DNA of 5,704 nt, taken from Nitrospira sp. (GTDB lineage Bacteria > Nitrospirota > Nitrospiria > Nitrospirales > Nitrospiraceae). Positions within the stretch are counted from its first letter, which is position 1, and each line of letters begins with the position of its first letter. The notes beneath the pieces are model-generated. The model was not told where the DNA came from. It made no database searches and saw nothing but the letters and a program-made list of their open reading frames with translations. A program made the position numbers and the translations under genes. Of this stretch, positions 1 through 5,066 are shown in pieces. The DNA is taken from NCBI GenBank assembly GCA_025361385.1, contig JANYAJ010000040.1:1-5704 (forward strand). Reading direction: 5' to 3'.

Positions 1-1
1 C

Positions 2-346
2 GATGCGCTGGAGGCGGTGCTGGCCGCCGTTCATCTTGACGGAGGGTTCGACGCCAGCCGCACGGTGACGCGCCATATTTTCGCAGAGGAACTTGTGAAT
101 GTCGCTGCGCAGCAGGAACAGCCGGGAGCCGGCGACTACAAGACGCAGTTTCAGGAATGGTGCCAAAAGAAGCATGACGCGTTGCCTCGGTACGCGACCG
201 TTCGAGAGTCAGGCCCCGACCACCAGAAGTTATTCGAAGTAGAACTGTCCATTCAAGGTGAGGTCGTCGGTATCGGATCAGGACGCAGCAAGAAAGAAGC
301 AGAGCAACAGGCGGCGAAACAGGCCCTCGAACAGATAGGGCGCTAA
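2..346 (+). CDS. rnc: Ribonuclease III, C-terminal part (5' end outside window)
   Basis: RNase III cleaves double-stranded RNA, notably in rRNA precursor processing and mRNA turnover, in the cytoplasm. The reading frame is open from base 2 to the TAA at 344-346 (114 residues). It begins inside the nuclease domain: the first residues, DALEAVLAAVHLDGGF, match the family block around E. coli Asp114 and Glu117, so residues 1 (Asp) and 4 (Glu) are the expected metal ligands. A linker follows. A canonical dsRNA-binding domain runs from about residue 45 (DYKTQFQEW) to the end, with the basic GSGRSKKEAEQQAAKQAL helix typical of that fold. The first catalytic motif (ERLEFLGD type) must lie upstream of the window. 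The C-terminus is complete and nothing looks broken. The first cyclophilin gene follows 64 bases later on the same strand with no clear terminator between, so read-through is possible. Confidence 0.95.
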   Translation, partial: DALEAVLAAVHLDGGFDASRTVTRHIFAEELVNVAAQQEQPGAGDYKTQFQEWCQKKHDALPRYATVRESGPDHQKLFEVELSIQGEVVGIGSGRSKKEAEQQAAKQALEQIGR

Positions 347-400
347 TTCTGTCGGCAGGGTTAAGTCACGGGGATTCACCACGAGACCAGTTCTTATTTC

Positions 401-407
401 AGGGAGG
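401..407 (+). promoter_or_regulatory. Ribosome binding site of the first cyclophilin gene
   Basis: AGGGAGG is a strong Shine-Dalgarno match. Two ATG codons follow directly, at 411 and 414. Spacing to the first is only 3 bases and to the second 6 bases, so translation may really begin at 414. This would shorten the signal peptide by one Met and change nothing else. Confidence 0.7.
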
Positions 408-410
408 CAG

Positions 411-1028
411 ATGATGCAACGACGAGTCATGGTAGGACGTATGGCGATGATGCTGGTGTTGGGCGTAAGTCTGCTGTGGGGAATGGGTACAGTCTTCGCG
501 GCCGATAAGGCTCCGGCAGTGAAAGCGGGGAAAGCAGAAGGGGCGAAAGGTCCACGAGCGATTATTGCCACGAGGTTTGGCGAGATCGAGGTCACGTTTT
601 TCCCAGACAAGGCCCCCGAACACGTCAAAAACTTTATTTCGTTGGCGAAGTCTGGATTCTACAACGGGACGATCTTTCATCGGGTGATTCCCGGGTTCAT
701 GATCCAGGGTGGCGATCCCAACACGAAAGATCTGAACAAGCCGGAGACCTATGGCCAGGGGGGACCAAGCCATCGGCTGAAAGCGGAATTCAACGACATT
801 CCTCACCGGCGAGGGATTCTCTCTATGGCGCGCACGAGCGATCCCAATAGCGCAGGATCACAGTTTTATATTGTCGTGAAGGATTCGAATTTTCTCGATG
901 GGCAGTATACGGTGTTTGGCGAGGTCGTGAGGGGGATGGAGGTGGCGGATAAGATTGTCAGCACACCGAGGAACAACCGTGACCTTCCGAATGAGCGTGT
1001 GGAGATCACGGTTACGGTGGTCGAGTAG
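411..1028 (+). CDS. Periplasmic cyclophilin-type peptidyl-prolyl cis-trans isomerase
   Basis: Catalyses cis-trans isomerisation of X-Pro bonds during folding of exported proteins. Residues 1-30 form a signal peptide: basic start (QRR, R10), hydrophobic core about 11-28, and a likely signal peptidase I site after VFA (Ala30). A short Ala/Lys/Gly linker leads into a complete cyclophilin domain, about 48-205. The signature FHRVIPGFMIQGGD spans 89-102 and carries the expected catalytic Arg91, Phe96 and Gln99 (CypA Arg55, Phe60, Gln63). GSQFYIVV at 149-156 supplies Gln151, and LDGQYTVFGEV follows at 162. Phe161 stands where human CypA has Trp121; bacterial cyclophilins with Phe there are typically weak cyclosporin binders. 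Function resembles E. coli PpiA, but orthology is not claimed. It forms a tandem pair with the next gene, a lipoprotein paralogue starting about 20 bases on, so they are probably cotranscribed. Confidence 0.93.
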   Translation: MMQRRVMVGRMAMMLVLGVSLLWGMGTVFAADKAPAVKAGKAEGAKGPRAIIATRFGEIEVTFFPDKAPEHVKNFISLAKSGFYNGTIFHRVIPGFMIQGGDPNTKDLNKPETYGQGGPSHRLKAEFNDIPHRRGILSMARTSDPNSAGSQFYIVVKDSNFLDGQYTVFGEVVRGMEVADKIVSTPRNNRDLPNERVEITVTVVE

Positions 1029-1033
1029 CGATG

Positions 1034-1041
1034 AGGGGGAG
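1034..1041 (+). promoter_or_regulatory. Ribosome binding site that fixes the start of the second cyclophilin
   Basis: AGGGGGAG lies 7 bases before the ATG at 1049. An in-frame ATG at 1031, only 2 bases after the previous stop, overlaps the edge of this site and has no good Shine-Dalgarno sequence of its own. The start at 1049 (or the adjacent ATG at 1052) is therefore preferred. Confidence 0.65.
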
Positions 1042-1048
1042 CGAAACC

Positions 1049-1669
1049 ATGATGCGTGATGCGGTCACCATGAGGAGCGTCATGCTCTGCGGACTGCTGT
1101 TGGCGATCGGTCTGCTCACTGGGTGCGGAGGAAAGGCGGAGGTGAAACCGGTTGTGCCTCTTCCTGCACCGGGTCCGAGAGCCATCATCAAGACCAAGTT
1201 CGGCGAGATTCACTTCAAATTCTATCCCGATGTGGCTCCGAACCATGTTCAGAACTTTATCAAGCTGGCCAAGTCAGGATTTTACGATGGGACGATTTTT
1301 CACCGGGTCATTCCCGGGTTCATGATCCAGGGCGGTGATCCCAATACCAAGAACTCGTTGCGCAAGGAGACGTACGGGGCTGGTGGGCCGAAGGATGAGA
1401 AGGGGAATCCCATCCTCCTCAAGGCGGAGTTCAGCGATATTCCTCACAAGCGCGGTATTGTGTCGATGGCGCGAGCGACTGAGCCCGATACTGCCGGGTC
1501 GCAGTTTTTCATTGTGGTCGAACCCTCTCACTTCCTCGACGGAAAATACACGGCATTCGGCGAGGTGACCAAGGGCCTTGGTATCGCCGACAGGATCGTG
1601 AGTCTGCCAAAAAACGATCGCGATCTTCCGAACGAGCGGATTGAGATGACGGTGACGATAGTCGAATAG
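1049..1669 (+). CDS. Cyclophilin-type peptidyl-prolyl isomerase, predicted lipoprotein
   Basis: A second X-Pro isomerase, expected to be lipid-anchored in the envelope. From the ATG at 1049 it has 206 residues. A hydrophobic stretch ends in the lipobox LTGC, so Cys26 should be acylated and become the mature N-terminus. Residue +2 is Gly, not Asp, compatible with outer-membrane sorting under the E. coli rule. After a short Pro-rich linker the cyclophilin domain runs from about 43 to the end. FHRVIPGFMIQGGD at 84-97 has catalytic Arg86, Phe91 and Gln94; GSQFFIVV carries Gln152; Phe162 replaces the CypA tryptophan. Compared with the upstream paralogue, the loop before LLKAEF is about six residues longer (KDEKGNP). 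High similarity in protein and DNA around the signature points to tandem duplication. An alternative start at 1031 would add six residues. It converges with the PilZ gene 99 bases on. Confidence 0.92.
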   Translation: MMRDAVTMRSVMLCGLLLAIGLLTGCGGKAEVKPVVPLPAPGPRAIIKTKFGEIHFKFYPDVAPNHVQNFIKLAKSGFYDGTIFHRVIPGFMIQGGDPNTKNSLRKETYGAGGPKDEKGNPILLKAEFSDIPHKRGIVSMARATEPDTAGSQFFIVVEPSHFLDGKYTAFGEVTKGLGIADRIVSLPKNDRDLPNERIEMTVTIVE

Positions 1670-1768
1670 CTCTGGAGTGACAGTGACTCCGTGTTCTGCG
1701 CACGCGATGGGCATAGGGTGGAGTCGTAAGACGGCACTGACGTGGACGAGGGAGAGCTCGAGAAAGTG

Positions 1769-2092
1769 CTAGGGGATGTGTTCGAGGAGTGCGCGGAGGC
1801 GGGCTCGTTCGGACGGGAAGAAGAGGATGAAATTGAGACCGAACGCGTTGCCTGAGACCCAGCGCACCGAGGCCCGTTCGACTTTTACCGGTGGGGATTG
1901 GTCTGGAAGGTGAAGGAGAACGTGTACGTCGAGCCCTTCGGCCATATTGATGTCAGACTCGGCTCGACAGCCGGCTGTCGAGATGTTCGTGACCGTGGCG
2001 TCCCCTTCGAGTTCCCCTGAAGAAAATCCGATCGTGCAACGCAGTTTTACCCGGCGTGCCTTCCTGATCTTTTGTTCTTTCTCTTGGCTCAT
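1769..2092 (-). CDS. Small PilZ-domain protein (putative cyclic-di-GMP receptor)
   Basis: A single-domain protein of 107 residues, probably cytoplasmic. It shows the two PilZ hallmarks in order: basic RxxxR motifs at Arg10-Arg14 and Arg14-Arg18 (RKARRVKLR), then NISTAG at 36-41, matching (D/N)xSxxG. Both are the elements that wrap cyclic-di-GMP in characterised PilZ proteins. The later strand VRWVSGNAFGLNF (76-88) is typical of the PilZ barrel. With both motifs intact, ligand binding is plausible; the output is unknown because no second domain is present. The frame stays open upstream to base 2227, but that extension has low-complexity Asn/Thr/His sequence and would overlap the preceding gene. 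The ATG at 2092 fits the domain and leaves a 37-base gap after the zinc-protein gene. It is probably the last gene of a three-gene minus-strand operon. Confidence 0.85.
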   Translation of the reverse strand: MSQEKEQKIRKARRVKLRCTIGFSSGELEGDATVTNISTAGCRAESDINMAEGLDVHVLLHLPDQSPPVKVERASVRWVSGNAFGLNFILFFPSERARLRALLEHIP

Positions 2093-2129
2093 GGTGTGTG
2101 GCCTGCCGTGTTCGCGATCGTGCCGATTA

Positions 2130-2828
2130 TTAGTGGTGGTGTTGGCAGCCTGGGTCGTGGGTATGTTGTTCAGGGGCCGGGGGCGGCATAAACTGTTGTC
2201 CTGGCAAGATGATGTGGCCTGGTTCACGCTGCTTGGTCAGGTGTTGCGCAATCTCCGGATGGTAGGCTCGCACATAGCCGATGAGTCCGCCGAGGAACCG
2301 TTGCGATTGGAAGTCCGTCCCGGAAAACTGTGACACGAAGGCGATCGCACGGTCGAGTATTTCCGGTGCGTCCGACATGTCAGCGATCTGCTGAGGGTTC
2401 TGCTTCTTGAACGCGTCGTACTCCTTCTTCAGATGTTCCGCGAAGACGGGCGACGGTGCGGCAGGCACATGGAGGGGGCTAAGCGTTCGTCGCAAGCCCT
2501 GTAGCGCCGCCACGATCTCCGCATCTTGCCCGTCTCGGCGTCCCTGGAAATACCCAAAGATTACCACCTCGACGAGATTGAAGAGGGCCACGGCCTTCTC
2601 GCCGCCCAGTTCCCCCAACTCGCGATAGAAGTCTCGCCGGACCGGCATGAATTGGACGGCAAGCCGCTTTTGCTGATAGTCGCTCCCGGTTTCGAGATAG
2701 ACGCAGTCGGCAGGGCATGCAACCCGCACGATTCGGTGTTCACCGCAGCATTGGCTGCAGATTTGGCCGCCGAGGGCGGGACAGGGTCGCTTGCCTTTTC
2801 GTTGTGAGCAATAGGCGCATTGACTCAT
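2130..2828 (-). CDS. Conserved hypothetical protein with Cys-rich putative zinc module and His-rich tail
   Basis: A protein of 232 residues with no name I can assign. The first 46 residues hold eight cysteines at 4, 7, 16, 24, 27, 28, 38 and 42, plus His31: CxxC, later ICSQCCGEH, then CPADC. The pattern resembles a zinc-finger or treble-clef module, probably with two metal sites. From about residue 47 to 205 the sequence looks mainly helical and has no catalytic motif I recognise. The end is Pro-rich (MPPPAP), then HTHDPGCQHHH (222-232), which could bind or buffer metal. There is no signal peptide, so it is likely cytoplasmic. Its ATG (2828-2826) overlaps the stop of the upstream beta-propeller gene as ATGA, so translation is probably coupled. 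A weak GGAAGGA lies upstream of the start. Metal binding is inferred from residue pattern only; function is unknown. Confidence 0.85.
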   Translation of the reverse strand: MSQCAYCSQRKGKRPCPALGGQICSQCCGEHRIVRVACPADCVYLETGSDYQQKRLAVQFMPVRRDFYRELGELGGEKAVALFNLVEVVIFGYFQGRRDGQDAEIVAALQGLRRTLSPLHVPAAPSPVFAEHLKKEYDAFKKQNPQQIADMSDAPEILDRAIAFVSQFSGTDFQSQRFLGGLIGYVRAYHPEIAQHLTKQREPGHIILPGQQFMPPPAPEQHTHDPGCQHHH

Positions 2829-3859
2829 TTTCTTGCGGGTCCTTCCGGTGCCGGCTTCGGTGGCGGAGGGATAAACCCATAGTCCGCCAATGTCCGTTTT
2901 TCCTGTTTAGGTTTCCCATCGCTGGGGGTTTCGAGCCCGTTCATTTCAGCGGCGTCTGCATATTGGTACGGAACGAGGATGAGGTTATTGGCGCGGTCGA
3001 TACTCAGATCTCCCGGTGAGGGTAAGAATTCGGCGATGACTTGAAACCGCTTGTCCCAGCTCATGCGCCAGACTTTCCCCGTGGTGAAATCAGAGACATA
3101 CATGTTGCCCCATCGGTCGAAATCCACTCCGCGGAGATTCTGGAACCGGCTGGAAAAGAATCCGTTGGAGAAGAGCTCCGTCACGACGCCATCGGGAGAG
3201 ACCTCTGAAATTTTCCCCTTGTCCCAACTCACGGCAATGATTTGTCCGGATTTGGGATGGACGGCTAAGCCTGAAGGACCGGCCAGGGCTGGGTCTGTGA
3301 CCAGCACGGAGATTGTCTGGGTGGCGAGGTCGACGCGGTAGATTCTGTTGGCCTTCTGGTCGGAACAATACAAGTGGCCCTTGCCATCGGAGGTCACATC
3401 GCTCAGCGAGGCCTGCGGCAGCATCGGCTGCGAGGCCGACGGCGAGCGGATGGCAAGGGCCAGGACAGGTTTGCCGGTTGTTGTATCAAAGCCCCGCAGG
3501 GTATCGAGATCGGCCACGTAGAGCACATGTTCCACCAGGGCCATGCCTTTGGGGGCATGGAGGGTGACATCTCCCTTTCCGCCTTGAATAAATTTCAGAT
3601 TAAGAAGTTTGCCGTTGGGATCGAGCTTGGTGATAAATCCATTGTTATCGGCGGCCTCAGGCTCCCCGTTCACGCTGGAAATGAAATAGCCCTTTTCGAG
3701 GGGGTCGTTGACGAAGCTGTAGGGCGATTGCAGTTCCGTGACGGTGATCTGGGCGCCAAGCGGGCTGACGATCACAAGGGACAGGATCCAGATCAGCCAG
3801 GAAGCTGGGTGGCGGATGACGCAACTCAGAAGGGATATCAAGGAGGAGGTTCTGCTCAC
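2825..3859 (-). CDS. Exported NHL / SMP-30-type beta-propeller protein
   Basis: A protein of 344 residues starting at GTG (3859-3857). There is no ATG in frame near the start and a stop lies shortly upstream; a TTG at codon 7 is the only other early start. Residues 1-36 look like a signal peptide with an unusually long n-region, a hydrophobic core about 21-34 and a probable cleavage after LGA (Ala36). The mature part has recurrent propeller-blade motifs: APKGMALVEHVLYVADL (102-118), SDVTSDGKGHLYCSDQ (153-168), GPSGLAVHPKSGQIIAVS (194-211), LRGVDFDRWGNMYVSDF (242-258) and GDLSIDRANNLILVPY (283-298). These fit NHL repeats or the SMP-30/gluconolactonase-like six-bladed fold. I cannot verify enzyme metal ligands, so a binding or scaffold role is as likely as lactonase activity. 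The C-terminus is a Pro-rich tail (PPPPKPAPEGP). It is first in the minus-strand operon and its stop overlaps the next start. Confidence 0.87.
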   Translation of the reverse strand: MSRTSSLISLLSCVIRHPASWLIWILSLVIVSPLGAQITVTELQSPYSFVNDPLEKGYFISSVNGEPEAADNNGFITKLDPNGKLLNLKFIQGGKGDVTLHAPKGMALVEHVLYVADLDTLRGFDTTTGKPVLALAIRSPSASQPMLPQASLSDVTSDGKGHLYCSDQKANRIYRVDLATQTISVLVTDPALAGPSGLAVHPKSGQIIAVSWDKGKISEVSPDGVVTELFSNGFFSSRFQNLRGVDFDRWGNMYVSDFTTGKVWRMSWDKRFQVIAEFLPSPGDLSIDRANNLILVPYQYADAAEMNGLETPSDGKPKQEKRTLADYGFIPPPPKPAPEGPARK

Positions 3860-3894
3860 AGGGTAGATAGCTCTTGATCGTGACTAATGAATCC

Positions 3895-3924
3895 ATCGTA
3901 GCTGTCAGGTGAAGAGCCTGTCAA
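3895..3924 (-). promoter_or_regulatory. Candidate sigma70-type promoter for the beta-propeller operon
   Basis: Read on the minus strand, a perfect -35 TTGACA (3924-3919) is followed after 18 bases by TACGAT (3900-3895), four of six matches to TATAAT. Transcription would start near 3888, giving a leader of about 30 bases to the GTG at 3859. The leader has only a weak Shine-Dalgarno sequence (AAGAG, about 12 bases away). Confidence 0.5.
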
Positions 3925-3929
3925 GAAAT

Positions 3930-4007
3930 GAGGGCGAAAGGCGAGGGGTTAAAGGTGAGAGGCGCAAGAGGTCTCAAGTTTTAGCCCTATGCCTAGAGCC
4001 TCGCGCC
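3930..4007. repeat. Degenerate G/A-rich intergenic repeat with imperfect inverted ends
   Basis: Within the divergent intergenic region, bases 3930-3971 carry two related purine-rich units: GAGGGCGAAAGGCGAGGGG (3930-3948) and GGTGAGAGGCGCAAGAGG (3954-3971). A C-rich counterpart, AGAGCCTCGCGCC, follows at 3995-4007. GGCGC (3961-3965) can pair with GCGCC (4003-4007), with further interrupted pairing inside. No open frame or domain is visible. The sequence looks like a decayed dispersed repeat; copy number cannot be judged here. Confidence 0.35.
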
Positions 4008-4022
4008 AAGCGAAGCACGTCG

Positions 4023-4052
4023 TTGACTTGGTTGAAAATCCCCTGCTATGGT
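4023..4052 (+). promoter_or_regulatory. folD: Candidate sigma70-type promoter for folD
   Basis: TTGACT (4023-4028, five of six matches to the -35 consensus) is followed after 18 bases by TATGGT (4047-4052, four of six matches to the -10). A TG at 4044-4045 supplies the extended -10 form TGnTATnnT. A start near 4059 would leave about 33 bases of leader before the folD GTG, with a strong GAGGAGG at 4081-4087. Confidence 0.5.
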
Positions 4053-4092
4053 GCCTTGTTTTTCTTGACGGTTTCTCAACGAGGAGGCATCC

Positions 4093-4953
4093 GTGGCAGC
4101 ACGATTGATCGACGGCAAAGCATTGGCATTGCAAGTACGGGCGCGGTTAGCAACGGAATCGGCGGCGGTCCTCGCGAAGATCGGGATAAGGCCAGGGTTG
4201 GCCACGATTTTGGTGGGTGACGATCCCGCGTCACATCAGTATGTGAAGAGCAAACAGAAGGCCTGCGAAGAGGCCGGCATCTATATTGACGACCACAAGT
4301 TGCCTGCCAGCACGACGCAGGCCGAGTTGCTGGCTTTGATCGAAAAGACAAACGCCGATCAGAAGATCCACGGCATTCTGGTGCAGCTCCCTTTACCAAA
4401 ACATATTGAAAGCCGGGTGGTCCTCGAGGCCGTGTCGCCGAATAAGGATGCCGACGGGTTTCATCCCTATAATTTCGGCAGGCTGGTTGAAGGAAGTCCG
4501 GTGTTTGAGGCCTGCACTCCTAAGGGTGTCATTAAGATGATCGAGTCTATCGGTGTGGGTATTGAGGGGAAACGTGCGGTGGTGTTGGGCCGCAGCAATA
4601 TTGTCGGGAAGCCGTTGGCCCTCATGCTCTTGCAGCGCAATGCCACCGTGACGATTTGTCATTCCAAGACCAAGGATCTGGCAGCGGTCTGTCGTGAGGC
4701 GGAGTTGTTGCTCGTCGCGATCGGGAAGGCCAAGTTTGTGACGGCCGACATGGTGCGAGAAGGAGCGGTCGTGATCGACGTGGGCACCAATCGGTGGACA
4801 GATGGAAAGCTCTGCGGCGATGTCGACTTTGAATCGGTCAGTCAGAAGGCCGGCTGGATTAGTCCTGTGCCAGGTGGCGTAGGACCGATGACGATCGCGA
4901 TGCTGCTGGAGAATACGGTGGAGTCGGCCAAAAGAATGGCGGGAATGATGTGA
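4093..4953 (+). CDS. folD: Bifunctional methylene-THF dehydrogenase / methenyl-THF cyclohydrolase FolD
   Basis: Interconverts 5,10-methylene-, 5,10-methenyl- and 10-formyl-tetrahydrofolate in the cytoplasm, normally with NADP. The gene starts at GTG, 5 bases after GAGGAGG, and encodes 286 residues, the usual size for bacterial FolD. The substrate domain has Tyr50-VKSK-Lys54, the catalytic Tyr/Lys pair of the YVxxK motif; GILVQLPLP at 94-102 with Gln98; and PNKDADGF with Asp121. The Rossmann part carries GRSNIVGKP at 166-174 for nucleotide binding. PGGVGPMT at 260-267 is the conserved C-terminal loop. All key residues are present, so both activities are expected. It has its own promoter candidate, divergent from the beta-propeller operon, and is followed by metF on the same strand, which acts on its product. 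The stop codon lies at the base of the palindromic element that fills the folD-metF gap. Confidence 0.97.
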   Translation: MAARLIDGKALALQVRARLATESAAVLAKIGIRPGLATILVGDDPASHQYVKSKQKACEEAGIYIDDHKLPASTTQAELLALIEKTNADQKIHGILVQLPLPKHIESRVVLEAVSPNKDADGFHPYNFGRLVEGSPVFEACTPKGVIKMIESIGVGIEGKRAVVLGRSNIVGKPLALMLLQRNATVTICHSKTKDLAAVCREAELLLVAIGKAKFVTADMVREGAVVIDVGTNRWTDGKLCGDVDFESVSQKAGWISPVPGGVGPMTIAMLLENTVESAKRMAGMM

Positions 4954-5040
4954 GGTGGCTGGGTGCTCCTGTGCTCGCGCAACGCGCGGCCTGAGAAGGC
5001 CCTCGCTGGACGTACGCACGATGAGCATCCCAGCCTCCTC
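4952..5040. repeat. Palindromic intercistronic element (REP/MITE-like or structured RNA)
   Basis: The arms 4952-4968 and 5023-5040 can form 16 base pairs with one T-T mismatch (4956/5036) and one bulged T (5028); the core is GGCTGGG against CCCAGCC. Inside, GTGC (4971-4974) pairs with GCAC (5016-5019), and GCG (4984-4986) with CGC (5004-5006). The tip is GGCCT-GAGA-AGGCC (4988-5001), closed by a GNRA-type tetraloop. A CGTACG palindrome sits at 5011-5016. No T-tract follows, so it is not a standard intrinsic terminator. The left arm begins within the folD stop codon and the right arm ends 26 bases before the metF start. Confidence 0.7.
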
Positions 5041-5066
5041 CTCGGTCGAAGAGGGCATAGGGACCT

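Noticed and set aside
347..410. Promoter between rnc and the first cyclophilin gene
   Set aside because: No credible -35/-10 pair with correct spacing was found, so read-through from rnc or a divergent-type promoter cannot be distinguished.
1674..1690. Possible terminator hairpin GGAGT-gacagtg-ACTCC after the second cyclophilin gene
   Set aside because: Only 5 base pairs and no T-tract on either strand. A competing pairing (GACTCC 1685-1690 with GGAGTC 1720-1725) also exists, so no single structure is convincing.
1274..1714. Open frame of 146 codons on the minus strand
   Set aside because: Antisense to the second cyclophilin gene. A similar antisense frame occurs opposite the first copy, as expected from duplicated sequence, not from a real gene.
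2093..2227. N-terminal extension of the PilZ protein up to an ATG at 2227
   Set aside because: It would overlap the end of the zinc-protein gene by about 100 bases, has low-complexity sequence unrelated to PilZ, and the ATG at 2092 fits the domain boundary.
3374..3877. Open frame of 167 codons on the plus strand
   Set aside because: It lies antisense to the beta-propeller gene, which has clear domain motifs and a signal peptide; the plus-strand product shows no recognisable motif.
4393..5058. Open frame of 221 codons on the minus strand
   Set aside because: Antisense shadow of folD, whose motifs are all intact; the predicted product is rich in His/Arg and matches nothing I recognise.
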